From: Polyangia bacterium | GTDB lineage: Bacteria > Myxococcota_A > Polyangia > Nannocystales > Nannocystaceae | Reading direction: 5' to 3' | DNA: 64,000 nt | NCBI GenBank assembly: GCA_030430565.1 | Contig: JAUIKS010000014.1 | Location: 62,001-126,000, forward strand | Shown here: one piece after another, positions 16,612 through 24,920 of the stretch | How positions within the stretch are numbered: the first letter of the stretch is position 1 | Layout: every line of letters starts with the position of its first letter | Notes under the pieces: generated by a model | Told to the model about the DNA's origin: nothing | Seen by the model: the letters and a program-made list of their open reading frames with translations, nothing else | The model's database searches: none | Program-made: the position numbers and the translations under genes

Positions 16612-16612
16612 G

Positions 16613-16942
16613 TCAGCGGCACATGTACGCGACGCCCTCGCCGCTACAGGTGATCGAGCCCTGCACGCCGGCGTCGTCGTTGAGTTGGTCGTCGACGTGA
16701 TGCTCACAGGAGTCCATCGTCCTGACCTCCCACCCTGTCTCGTGGGTGTACGCCCAGGTGCAGAGCGCGCTGCAGCCGAGCTCCTCTACCTTGATCTCGT
16801 TGCCCTTCGCGATCTCGATGAGCTGCTCGCCAGACAACGCCGTGTCGATCTCAAAGTCCTCCGACGCCGGCCTCTCGCAGTCGTCTCCGCAGCCGACGAG
16901 CGCGACACCGAGCAGCAGGAGCGCGAGCGAGCGCAGCATCAT
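16613..16942 (-). CDS. Small Cys-containing lipoprotein
   Basis: A 109-residue lipoprotein of unknown function. The start MMLRSLALLLLGVALVGC gives a short, textbook lipoprotein signal with lipobox A-L-V-G-C. The mature part is acidic and holds about eight further Cys residues, probably disulphide-bonded outside the inner membrane. TACACA sits 6 bases before ATG 16942, consistent with a leaderless transcript. It is divergent from the carboxyltransferase gene, with about 60 bases between the two start codons. I do not recognise a family. Confidence 0.75.
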   Translation of the reverse strand: MMLRSLALLLLGVALVGCGDDCERPASEDFEIDTALSGEQLIEIAKGNEIKVEELGCSALCTWAYTHETGWEVRTMDSCEHHVDDQLNDDAGVQGSITCSGEGVAYMCR

Positions 16943-16988
16943 TACCCGTGTGTAGCGGTCGGGTGATGGTCGCGCAAGCCGAGGCGTG

Positions 16989-16994
16989 TATCGT
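16989..16994 (+). promoter_or_regulatory. -10 element TATCGT, leaderless start at 17004
   Basis: TATCGT lies 9 bases before ATG 17004. The same hexamer stands 7 bases before the lipoprotein gene start at 51480. Confidence 0.5.
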
Positions 16995-17003
16995 GCAGCG
17001 GCC

Positions 17004-18575
17004 ATGACAGATCGTCCCGACCCGCTCGCCGAGTGGCGCGCGCTCGAGCGCTTGAGCGCTGACGAGGCGCGACCGGAGGCCGTCGCCAAGCGGCGCGCGA
17101 AGGGCTACCGCACCGCCCGCGAGAACCTCGCCGCGCTCGTGGACGAGGGCTCGTTCGTCGAGTATGGCCGCGCGGTCGTGGCCGCGCAGCGAGGCCGCCG
17201 CGCGCTCGAAGAGCTCCGCGCGAGCACCCCCGCCGACGGCGTCGTGACCGGTCTCGCCACGATCAACGCGCGGGCCTTCGGCGCCGCGGCGGCCGGCGCG
17301 GTCGTCGTCGTCAATGACTACACCGTGCTGGCCGGCACGCAGGGCTTCTTTCATCACGTGAAGATCGATCGCGCGCTCGCGGTCGCGCGCGCGCGCCGGC
17401 TGCCGGTGGTCATGTTCGTGGAAGGCGGGGGCGGTCGACCCGGCGACGTCGACGTGAAGGTCGCCAACTCCGGCCTGACGGTCCCGACCTTCGCGACCTG
17501 GGCGGGGCTCAGCGGCGTGGTCCCGCGGATCGCGGTCGCCAACGGCTACTGCTTCGCGGGCAACGCCGCGCTCCTCGGCTGCGCCGACATCACGATCGCG
17601 ACGCGCAGCTCGTGGATCGGGATGGCGGGGCCGGCGATGATCGAGGGCGGCGGCCTCGGCTCCTATCACCCGAAGGAGATCGGCCCCGCCGCGCAGCTAG
17701 CGAGCAACGGCGTGCTCGACTTGGTGGTCGCCGATGAGCTCGAGGCGAGCGCGGCGGCGCGGCAGCTGCTCGGCTATTTCCAAGGCCGGCTCGAGACCTG
17801 GTCGCAGGCCGAGCAGGCGCCGCTGCGTGACGCGCTGCCGACGGATCGACGGTTCAGCTACCGCGCGCGCCCGATCATCGCGCGCGTCGTCGACGAGGGC
17901 TCGTTTCGCGAGCTCCGGCGGGACTACGGCGGCAGCGTGATCACGGGCCTCGCGCGGCTCGAGGGTCGCCCCGTCGGCGTGCTCGCTAACGACACGCGCG
18001 TGCTCGGCGGGGCGCTCGACGCGGCCGCCTCGGAGAAGGCCGCGCGCTTCCTCCAGCTGCTCGACAGCTTCGGCATCCCGCTGCTGTCCCTGTGCGACAC
18101 GCCGGGCTTTATGGTCGGGCCGAAGAGCGAGGCGGAGGCGGCCGTTCGCCGGATGAGCCGGCTGTTCATCGCCGGGGCGCGCTTTCGTCCGCGCTTCGTG
18201 TGCGTGTTCCTGCGCAAGGGCTACGGGCTCGGCGCGATGGCGATGGCCGGCGGGAGCCTCCATCGCCCAGACCTCACCGTCGCGTGGCCGCAGGGGGAGT
18301 TCGGCGCGATGGGCCTCGAGGGCGCGGTCCGGCTCGGGTATCAGCGAGAGCTCGCCGCGGCGGGCGGCGCCGAGGCGCGAGAGCAGCTGTTTCGGCGCTT
18401 GGTCGGCGAGCTCTACGAGCGCGGGAAGGCGGCCGAGGTCGCGTCGTACATGGAGCTCGACGCCGTAATCGATCCCGCCGAGACGCGCGACGTAGCGGCG
18501 TCCGTGCTCAGCCGCGGCGCCCCCCAGGGGCGCGGGGGCGTGGACGCGGCGCGGCGTCTCGTGGACTCGTGGTGA
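17004..18575 (+). CDS. Acyl-CoA carboxylase carboxyltransferase subunit
   Basis: Predicted carboxyltransferase component of a biotin-dependent acyl-CoA carboxylase (acetyl-, propionyl- or methylcrotonyl-CoA type), 523 aa, the normal size for the fused beta-type subunit. The N-terminal half (residues 30-270) and C-terminal half (280-515) are the two crotonase-fold lobes; typical signatures are the Gly-rich GGGGRPGDVD, GYCFAGNAALLG, CDTPGFMVG and GLGAMAMAGG segments. No biotin carboxylase or carrier gene is adjacent, so its partners lie elsewhere. ATG 17004 fits the -10 at 16989; the GTG at 16986 would lie inside the promoter. Substrate choice cannot be read from the sequence. Confidence 0.87.
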   Translation: MTDRPDPLAEWRALERLSADEARPEAVAKRRAKGYRTARENLAALVDEGSFVEYGRAVVAAQRGRRALEELRASTPADGVVTGLATINARAFGAAAAGAVVVVNDYTVLAGTQGFFHHVKIDRALAVARARRLPVVMFVEGGGGRPGDVDVKVANSGLTVPTFATWAGLSGVVPRIAVANGYCFAGNAALLGCADITIATRSSWIGMAGPAMIEGGGLGSYHPKEIGPAAQLASNGVLDLVVADELEASAAARQLLGYFQGRLETWSQAEQAPLRDALPTDRRFSYRARPIIARVVDEGSFRELRRDYGGSVITGLARLEGRPVGVLANDTRVLGGALDAAASEKAARFLQLLDSFGIPLLSLCDTPGFMVGPKSEAEAAVRRMSRLFIAGARFRPRFVCVFLRKGYGLGAMAMAGGSLHRPDLTVAWPQGEFGAMGLEGAVRLGYQRELAAAGGAEAREQLFRRLVGELYERGKAAEVASYMELDAVIDPAETRDVAASVLSRGAPQGRGGVDAARRLVDSW

Positions 18576-19047
18576 GCGTCGCGCTCGACGCCCGCGATCG
18601 TCCTTATCTTAAAGACATGTACACTGAGTCCGGTGAAGCGTGAGCGCGCGCGTCAGGGCCCTCGAGCGGCTCGAGCGGGCGGGCGCGCTGCCAGAGGACA
18701 TCGTCGCGCGGCTGCGACGGCGTTGAGATCGCGTTGAGGTAATGTGCCGCTCATTGTGTCGTAGCTGCTCCAAGGCACACTCGCGCTCGCCCTGCTCTCG
18801 GAGCCCGCGACCCCGATGGGCCCTCGGTACGCCGACGTGTCGCCTGTGCTCGAGCGGTCAGGTGCGTGGAGAACGAATGTACATCGCGCTTGCTCCTATA
18901 CAGTCTCGGCGTCGAGAGTAGGGACGCGTGGTTCGGGTGGGTACGGTCAACGTCGCCGCCGTAGCGGCGCTCATGAAGATTTCTAGACAGCCCGCGAGAT
19001 GCGAAGAAACGTGTGTATCTTCATGCGAAATCGGTTATCCCGCGCCC
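18576..19047. other. Intergenic stretch with a repeat element and a possible 28-codon frame
   Basis: It contains a half-conserved copy of the dispersed element (TTAT-CTTAAA-GACATGT, 18604-18620) running into TACACT (18620-18625). A GTG at 18640 opens a 28-codon amphipathic frame ending at 18726 that could be a small peptide or the tail of a lost gene. No RNA gene or mobile element is seen in the rest. Confidence 0.4.
19036..19041 (+). promoter_or_regulatory. -10 element TATCCC, leaderless start at 19048
   Basis: TATCCC is followed by 6 bases and ATG 19048. The similar TATCCT stands 8 bases before mtnP at 40307. Confidence 0.4.
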
Positions 19048-20613
19048 ATGATGGAGCGAATCAACCTGTCCTTGCGCGCGTCGATGACCGCGATGCATCA
19101 CGACCAGAAGACCTGGACTCTCTCCTCCGCGCGGCGCTCCGCGCTGTCGACCCTCGCGCTCGCGGCCATCGTCGTATGTGCCTGCGGAGACAGCTCGAGC
19201 GAGTCGGACGGCGCGACCGACACCGCAGCCGAGGCGACCGACGCCGGCACCTCCGGCGGCTCCAACAACCCCGACAGCAACAGCGGCGGCAGCAGCGACG
19301 GCGGCACGGACAGCGGCGACTCGGGCGAGAGCGACTCGGGCGAGACCAGCGACACGGGCGTCGAGCCCGACGAGCCGCACGCGCAGGGGACCATCGTGCT
19401 CGGCGAGAGCCACCCCGCCGGCGGCGGCTCCTCGACCCCCTTCGTCTCCGCGAGCTTCATCCCCGACAGCGAGTCGGGGGGCGCGGGCGCGGGCTGTTTT
19501 GAGACGATCCAGGGCTGCCAGATCGCGCTGGCGCCCGACTGCGGCGACGGCTGCAACGACGACGAGTACTGCACCTTCAACGACAGCTGCGGCTCGACCT
19601 GCACGCGCATCTGCGACGCGAGCTGCGGCGAGGACGAGGTCTGCTACTTCCCCGCGCCCGACAGCCCCGGCTGCAAGAAGATCGAGTCCTTCGACGCCGG
19701 CGCGCTGACCTTCCTCAACACGCCGATCCCGATCAACCTGTTCCCGCCCTACAGCTACAGCGGCGACAGCGGCTCGCCCTTCGCGCCTAACGGCGCCGCC
19801 TCGGTGCAGGCCTCCGGGGCGTCCGACGCCGGCTTCGAGGCCTTCGACGTCGCGTTCACCGGCACCGACTTCGTCCAGACCTCGCCGGCGCTCGACAAGC
19901 TCGGGCTCGACAAGGTGTTCGGCGACGGCCCGCTCCCGGTGAAGTGGCAGGCCGGCGCGGGCGACATCCTGATCACGGTTAACGTCACCGGCGACGACTT
20001 CTCCGCGGGCTTGCTGACCTGCGAGGCCGACGACGCGAGCGGCGCCTTCGACGTCCCGCGCGAGGCGATCCTCGCGTCGATCGACGGCGCCGGGGTCTCC
20101 AGCATGTCGGTCTCGGTGCAGCGCCGGCGGACCGACCGGACCAAGGGGCTCAAGACCAAGGGGACGCTGACGGGGGTCGAGGTCCAGCCCGAGGGCTGGG
20201 TCGACGTCGTCACGATGTCGAACGAGAGCCACACCTTCATGGGCTGCGGGGCCGGCGAGTCGTTCTGCGGCGACAGCTGCATCGACACCAACTGGGACGA
20301 CGCCAACTGCGGCGGCTGCGGGAACGCGTGCCCCGGCGACGACACCTGCAACGAGGGCGCGTGCAACGGCGTCGACTCGTGCAACGCCTGCGCCGAGGAC
20401 TCCGTGGACGGCGACTGCAAGGCCGTCAACGAGGCCTGCGCCGCCGACCCAGAGTGCGCCGCGCTCGACGCCTGCATCGAGCCGTGCCAGACGTCGGACT
20501 GCGTGCAGGAGTGCGCGAACATGCACTCGGAGGGGATCGACCTCTACAACGAGACGGTCTTCTGTATCTGCGAGGACGCCTGCGTGAACGAGTGCGCGGG
20601 CCTCTGCAGCTAG
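19048..20613 (+). CDS. Large Cys-rich lipoprotein
   Basis: A 521-residue surface or periplasmic lipoprotein of unknown function. The lipobox V-C-A-C precedes a Ser/Gly/Asp/Thr linker of about 70 residues, a pattern common in myxobacteria. The mature protein has a Cys-rich patch near residues 155-215, a mostly beta-type middle region, and a C-terminal Cys-rich part with the myxobacterial CGGCGNAC motif followed by a dense Cys cluster (about 12 Cys in the last 90 residues). It is probably a disulphide-stabilised extracellular binding protein. The MM at 19048 is preferred for the upstream hexamer; ATG 19084 would shorten the signal. A strong terminator follows. Confidence 0.75.
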   Translation: MMERINLSLRASMTAMHHDQKTWTLSSARRSALSTLALAAIVVCACGDSSSESDGATDTAAEATDAGTSGGSNNPDSNSGGSSDGGTDSGDSGESDSGETSDTGVEPDEPHAQGTIVLGESHPAGGGSSTPFVSASFIPDSESGGAGAGCFETIQGCQIALAPDCGDGCNDDEYCTFNDSCGSTCTRICDASCGEDEVCYFPAPDSPGCKKIESFDAGALTFLNTPIPINLFPPYSYSGDSGSPFAPNGAASVQASGASDAGFEAFDVAFTGTDFVQTSPALDKLGLDKVFGDGPLPVKWQAGAGDILITVNVTGDDFSAGLLTCEADDASGAFDVPREAILASIDGAGVSSMSVSVQRRRTDRTKGLKTKGTLTGVEVQPEGWVDVVTMSNESHTFMGCGAGESFCGDSCIDTNWDDANCGGCGNACPGDDTCNEGACNGVDSCNACAEDSVDGDCKAVNEACAADPECAALDACIEPCQTSDCVQECANMHSEGIDLYNETVFCICEDACVNECAGLCS

Positions 20614-21009
20614 CGCGCGAGGGCGCGTGAGCACGTGAGCGCGTGAGCGGTCCCGCCCGGGGCCGCTCACGCGGCTTTTTGTACGGCTCGATCGTCGCGT
20701 GAATGTTCCTCCCGCGCCTGCGTCTAGGCGCAGGTCCCGGCTCCACCTCGGCGCCGGGGTCCGCGAGAGGTCGTCATGGTTCTCTGATCACCCCCGGAAG
20801 CAACGTTGTGCTCGTCACGCGCCGCCGCGCGGTGACGTGACGAGCGCGCATTGTGACTGCAGCGCCGCGTGTGGCGTCATCGGCGGGAGCGCCGGGGCGC
20901 CGCGCGACGACGACTCGTGGGCTCGCGCTAGGGCTCGCGCGTCGCGTCGCGCGCTCGCGCCGGTATCGGCGCGTCACGCCCGCGCTGTCGCGCCGAGGAG
21001 TGACTTGAG
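20614..21009. other. Intergenic stretch after the Cys-rich lipoprotein
   Basis: Contains the terminator at 20641-20680 and a second short GC-rich inverted repeat at 20716-20733 (CCTGCG...CGCAGG). No gene or RNA is recognisable in the remaining ~270 bases. Confidence 0.5.
20641..20680 (+). terminator. Rho-independent terminator
   Basis: GCGTGAGCGG pairs perfectly with CCGCTCACGC (20641-20650 with 20663-20672), followed by GGC and five T. It ends the Cys-rich lipoprotein transcript. Confidence 0.85.
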
Positions 21010-21540
21010 ATGGAACGCCGCGACGAGCGGTGGGCCTATCAGTTCTTCCCGACGCCGCGGCCGCTCGCGCGACGACTCGTCGCGCGCGCGCAGGTGCGGC
21101 GTTCGGACGTGGTCTTAGAGCCATCAGCAGGAGATGGTCGGCTGCTCGTGGAGATCGAGCGGTACAAGCCGGCCGAGGTCGACTGCTGCGAGCTGATGCC
21201 CGCCAACATCACGCGCTTGGAGGCGCTCGGCTACACGCCCGTGGCCGACGACTTCATGCGCTTTCACCACTACGCTCACTACACACGCATCATCGCCAAC
21301 CCGCCCTTCGCGGGGGACCGCGACATTCGCCACGTCACGCGGATGTACGAGCTCGTCCGCGCCGGCGGGCGCGTCGTCTCGCTGATGAGCGCGCGCTGCC
21401 TCGAGAGCGGCTTGGAGCGGCACCTCCGCTTCCGTCGCTGGCTGCGCGAGCGCGACGCGAAGGTCGATCGCTTGCCGAGCGACGCCTTCGCGTCGCTCGG
21501 CATCGATGTCCGCGCGGTGATGGTCGAGCTCAACAAGTAG
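21010..21540 (+). CDS. DNA adenine/cytosine methyltransferase-like protein, solitary
   Basis: Predicted S-adenosylmethionine-dependent methyltransferase of 176 aa. The start YQFFPTP and the SAM-binding EPSAGDGRLL are followed by the catalytic NPPF motif (about residue 97), the combination typical of amino-methylating DNA methyltransferases, including compact ones on mobile elements. No target-recognition domain and no restriction gene is adjacent, so it would be an orphan methyltransferase; an RNA or protein target cannot be excluded. Unlike many genes here it has a clear Shine-Dalgarno (AGGAG about 9 bases before ATG 21010). Confidence 0.75.
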   Translation: MERRDERWAYQFFPTPRPLARRLVARAQVRRSDVVLEPSAGDGRLLVEIERYKPAEVDCCELMPANITRLEALGYTPVADDFMRFHHYAHYTRIIANPPFAGDRDIRHVTRMYELVRAGGRVVSLMSARCLESGLERHLRFRRWLRERDAKVDRLPSDAFASLGIDVRAVMVELNK

Positions 21541-21593
21541 CCGAGTTTGCGAGATGTCTGAACAAGCAGATATAGATATAGAAGGAGACCGCG

Positions 21594-21605
21594 ATGAAGC
21601 GTTGA
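21594..21605 (+). other. Three-codon mini-frame with strong ribosome binding site
   Basis: AAGGAGA at 21582-21588 is the strongest Shine-Dalgarno in the area and stands 5 bases before ATG AAG CGT TGA. It may be a leader peptide or a decayed start site upstream of the dioxygenase gene. The surrounding 21554-21605 is AT-rich. Confidence 0.3.
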
Positions 21606-21679
21606 ATAGCCGCGGGCGGGCGCGCGTCGAGCCGACGCGCGCTCGCTACGCTCGAGCGCGAGACGAGCGAGGCACGATC

Positions 21680-22594
21680 ATGAGCACCCGACCCAGACTC
21701 GACGCGCGCGCGCGGGCGGAATTCGAGGAGCGGGGCTACGTCGTGATCCCAAGCGCGCTCTCGCGGGCCCAGTGCGAGCGCACGATCGACGAGCTGTGGG
21801 AGCAGATCGAGCGCAGCTCCGATGTCCGGCGCGCGCGCCCGCAGACCTGGGGGCCGCTGAACAAGCAGGGCTTCGTCGACATCTTCTCGAGCCCGGCGAT
21901 GTGGGTGAACCGGCAGTCCGAGGCGATCTACGAGGCGCTCGCGGATCTCTACGGGACGCGCGCGCTGTGGATGATCGTCGACCGCGCCGGCCTGAAGCGA
22001 CCTGGCGTGCTGCTCGACGCCCACGGGCGCCCGCGCTCGATGGCCGCGCGCTGGCAGCGGAAGGCCGACATCCACACCGACCTCAACCTCTGGCATCCGC
22101 CGGGCGCCCTGAACCTGCAGGGGCTGGTCGCGTTGACCGACACGAGCGCGGATCAGGGCGGCTTCGGCTGCATCCCCGGCTTTCATCATCGCTACCGCGA
22201 CTGGGCCGCGCGCAACCTCGCCGCCCGTCGCCCGCCCGAGCAGGTCTTCGTGCGCTTCCCGGATCGCGCGCTGATCGAGCGCGAGCTGGTGACGGTCGAG
22301 ATGCGGGCGGGGGACTACCTGGTCTGGAACGCGCTGCTGCCCCACGGCAACACGCCCAACCGCACCTCGCGCTGGCGCTGCTGCCAGTACATCTGCCACG
22401 TCCCGGTGCGGGACGAGTTCTTCACCCGTCACCGCCAGACGGTCGAGAGCTGGCGCAGCGGCACGCCGCCGGCCACGCTCGCGGGCGGGAAGCGGCGTCG
22501 CCCGCAGACGTCGAGCCGCGAGGCGGAGCTGCACACGCCGGCGCCGCTGAGCGCGCTCGGACGCCGGCTGCTCGGCCTCTCGCCGTGGTCGTAG
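21680..22594 (+). CDS. Phytanoyl-CoA dioxygenase (PhyH) family protein
   Basis: Predicted Fe(II)/2-oxoglutarate-dependent oxygenase, 304 aa. The iron-binding H-x-D is seen in DIHTDLNLW (about residue 133), the distal His in LLPHGNTPN, and the 2-oxoglutarate Arg shortly after in TSRWR. Family members hydroxylate small molecules or lipids; the substrate here is unknown. ATG 21680 was chosen because GAGG stands 7 bases upstream and the fold begins right after; an in-frame ATG at 21554 would add 42 low-complexity residues. It converges on the molybdopterin gene, with 6 bases between stops. Confidence 0.83.
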   Translation: MSTRPRLDARARAEFEERGYVVIPSALSRAQCERTIDELWEQIERSSDVRRARPQTWGPLNKQGFVDIFSSPAMWVNRQSEAIYEALADLYGTRALWMIVDRAGLKRPGVLLDAHGRPRSMAARWQRKADIHTDLNLWHPPGALNLQGLVALTDTSADQGGFGCIPGFHHRYRDWAARNLAARRPPEQVFVRFPDRALIERELVTVEMRAGDYLVWNALLPHGNTPNRTSRWRCCQYICHVPVRDEFFTRHRQTVESWRSGTPPATLAGGKRRRPQTSSREAELHTPAPLSALGRRLLGLSPWS

Positions 22595-22600
22595 TAGCGC

Positions 22601-24775
22601 TCAGGCGGGCCCGGCGGCGTCGCTCGATGTCGTCGGCCGCACGCGCACCGAGATGTCGTAGAAGACCGCGCCGCCGCCCATGTCGGTCTCGTCCTGCGGC
22701 GTGAGCTCGTTGATGCCCTTTTGGTCAGGCGTGTCGCTCGTCCACCAGATCCCGGGCGCGAGCACGGTCCCGCGGATGACGTCCTCGGAGACCCGCGCGG
22801 GCAGCTCGACGCGGCCGACGCGGGACTCGAGGATCACCGACGCGCCGTCGTCGATGTCGCGGGCGCGCGCGTCCTCGGGGTGGATGAACACGCAGGGGGC
22901 GCGCTCCCGTCGCCGCAGGCGCTCGACGTTGACGAAGCTGCTGTTGAGGAAGGAGTGGGCGGGCGGCGAGATGCAGCACAGCGCGTCGTCCGTCGCTGAC
23001 GCGCGCTCGGTGTAGGCCGGCGGCGTGTAGTTCGGGACCGGGTCGTAGCCGTCGTCCGCCATCGTCTGGCTGAAGAATTCACACTTCCCGCTCGGCGTCG
23101 GGAAGCCGCCCTCGGCGAAGGGCAGGTAGGGATCCGGCACGTCCAGGCGCGCGAAGCCCTCGGCGAGCAGCCGCGCCCACGTGATCGAGCGGAAGCTCGG
23201 GTGGGTCTGCGCGGCGACGAAGCGCTCGAGGATCTGCTCGTCGGGCTCTTCGAAGCAGGGCTCGCGTCGGCCGAGCGCGCGGGCGAGGCGGCGGAAGATC
23301 TCGGAGTTGGCGAGGCTCTCGCCGACGGGCGGGATCGCCGGGCGGTTGAGCGCGAAGAACAGATGACCGTAGGACTTGTGCGCGTCCCAGTGCTCGAGCT
23401 GCGTGGTCGCGGGCAGCACGTAGTCGGCGGCCTTGGCCGTGTCGGTCATGAAGTGCTCGAGCGCGACCGTCAGCAGGTCCGGGCGCGCGAGCCCGCGGCG
23501 GACCGCGGCGAGGTCGGGCGCGACCGCGGCGGGGTTGCAGTTGTAGACGATCAGCGCCTTCACGGGCGGCCCCGCGTCCGCCGCCGTCGGCGCGGGGTCG
23601 ACCGGGCGCGGCCGAAACAGCGCGCGCGCGCGGATATGTGGCTCGAGGGACAGGGCGTCACCGAGCCGGATCATGTTGAAGGTGCGCGGCGCGGGGTCCG
23701 GGCGCAGGTCCGGGCGCTCGAGGCCGCGCTTGTCGAGGTGAAAGCTGCCGCTGCTGCTGAGCTGCAGGCCGCCGCCGCGCTCGCGCCAGCTGCCGATCAG
23801 CGCCGGCAGGCAGGTGATCGCGCGGACCGCCATCCCGCCGCCGCGGTGACGCTGCAGGCCGTAGTTCAGACGGATCGCCGCCGGCCGCGTGGTCGCGTAG
23901 GCGCGCGCGAGACGTACGATCCGCGCCCGCGGCACGCCGGTCTCCGCCTCGGCGCGCGCGGGCGTCCACGCGGCGACCCGCTCGCGCAGCGCGTCGAAGC
24001 CGAGCGTGTGGCGGGCGACGTAGTCGCGGTCGTGCAGCCCCTCGCCGATGATCACGTGCATCAGCGCGAGCGCGAGCGCGGCGTCGGTGCCGGGGCGGAT
24101 CGGGATCCACTCGTCGGCGGCGCGCGCGGTCCGGGTGTTCGCGGGGTCGATCACGAGCGCGCGGGCGCCCTGCTTGCGCGCCGCGAGGATCTGCGGCCAC
24201 AGGTGCATGTTGCTCGTCAGCGTGTTGCTGCCCCAGATCAGGATCAGGCGCGCGCGCGCGAAGTCCATCGGGTCCATCGCGATCGGGCGACCGGTGGTGT
24301 AGCGATGGCCCCAGGAGCCAGCCTCGGCGCAGATCGTCCGCGCGAGCTGGCTGGTCCCGAGCGCGTTCCACAGCCGCGCGGCGACCCCCTCGCCCTGCAG
24401 GAGCCCCAGCGTCCCGCCGTAGGAGTAGGGGAGAATGGCCTCGGGGCCATATTGTGGATCGTCGAGGATCCCGCGCAGGCGCGCGCTGATCTCGGCGAGC
24501 GCGGTCTCCCACGAGATCGGCGAGTACGCGCCGTCGGGCCCGCGGCGCAGCGGCGCGCGCAGACGGTCGGGGTGATAGGTGCGCTCGAGGTAGCGGTCGA
24601 CCTTCCCGCACAGCCGCCCGGCCGTGAACGGGTGCCCCGGGTGGCCCCAGAGGTCGAGCGCGCGGCCCTTCTCGACCGCGACCTCCCAGGCGCAGGTGTC
24701 GGGGCAGTCATGGGGGCAGGCGCCCGTGATCACGCGGACCCCGGGCTTCGTGCGATACTCGTCTCGGCGTGTCAT
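22601..24775 (-). CDS. Molybdopterin-dependent oxidoreductase, DMSO-reductase superfamily (copy 1)
   Basis: Predicted Mo/W-bisMGD enzyme of 724 aa. The N-terminal [4Fe-4S] site is seen in TGACPHDCPDTC with the fourth Cys in GRLCGK. The molybdopterin-binding lobes follow, and the C-terminal molydopterin dinucleotide-binding domain holds the EDARARDIDDG-type segment. There is no twin-Arg signal, so it should work in the cytoplasm. No electron-transfer or membrane subunit gene is adjacent, so the redox partner and substrate are unknown; the family includes formate dehydrogenases and polysulphide-type reductases. ATG 24775 is preferred over more distal in-frame starts, which add Arg-rich sequence. 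A related gene lies at 32610-34769. Confidence 0.85.
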   Translation of the reverse strand: MTRRDEYRTKPGVRVITGACPHDCPDTCAWEVAVEKGRALDLWGHPGHPFTAGRLCGKVDRYLERTYHPDRLRAPLRRGPDGAYSPISWETALAEISARLRGILDDPQYGPEAILPYSYGGTLGLLQGEGVAARLWNALGTSQLARTICAEAGSWGHRYTTGRPIAMDPMDFARARLILIWGSNTLTSNMHLWPQILAARKQGARALVIDPANTRTARAADEWIPIRPGTDAALALALMHVIIGEGLHDRDYVARHTLGFDALRERVAAWTPARAEAETGVPRARIVRLARAYATTRPAAIRLNYGLQRHRGGGMAVRAITCLPALIGSWRERGGGLQLSSSGSFHLDKRGLERPDLRPDPAPRTFNMIRLGDALSLEPHIRARALFRPRPVDPAPTAADAGPPVKALIVYNCNPAAVAPDLAAVRRGLARPDLLTVALEHFMTDTAKAADYVLPATTQLEHWDAHKSYGHLFFALNRPAIPPVGESLANSEIFRRLARALGRREPCFEEPDEQILERFVAAQTHPSFRSITWARLLAEGFARLDVPDPYLPFAEGGFPTPSGKCEFFSQTMADDGYDPVPNYTPPAYTERASATDDALCCISPPAHSFLNSSFVNVERLRRRERAPCVFIHPEDARARDIDDGASVILESRVGRVELPARVSEDVIRGTVLAPGIWWTSDTPDQKGINELTPQDETDMGGGAVFYDISVRVRPTTSSDAAGPA

Positions 24776-24920
24776 CGCGGCAGGGCGAGGGTAGCAGACC
24801 CGCGCTCGTCTCCGCGCTACAATCACGCCGCCCCTCGCGGTCGCGCGCCGCTCGTCATCATCTCCGCGCGCGCCGGGTCTATTCAACCTGTCCCGAGAAT
24901 TGCCTTAAAGCTGGTCACTG

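Noticed and set aside
18633..18740. GTG at 18633 placed 7 bases after TACACT, matching the leaderless spacing
   Set aside because: The frame encodes only a short Arg/Ala-rich peptide with no protein character; kept only as part of the intergenic description.
20932..21000. GC-rich stretch checked as a tRNA or small RNA
   Set aside because: No cloverleaf, no T-loop motif and no conserved RNA core found; the same was true of the other gaps.
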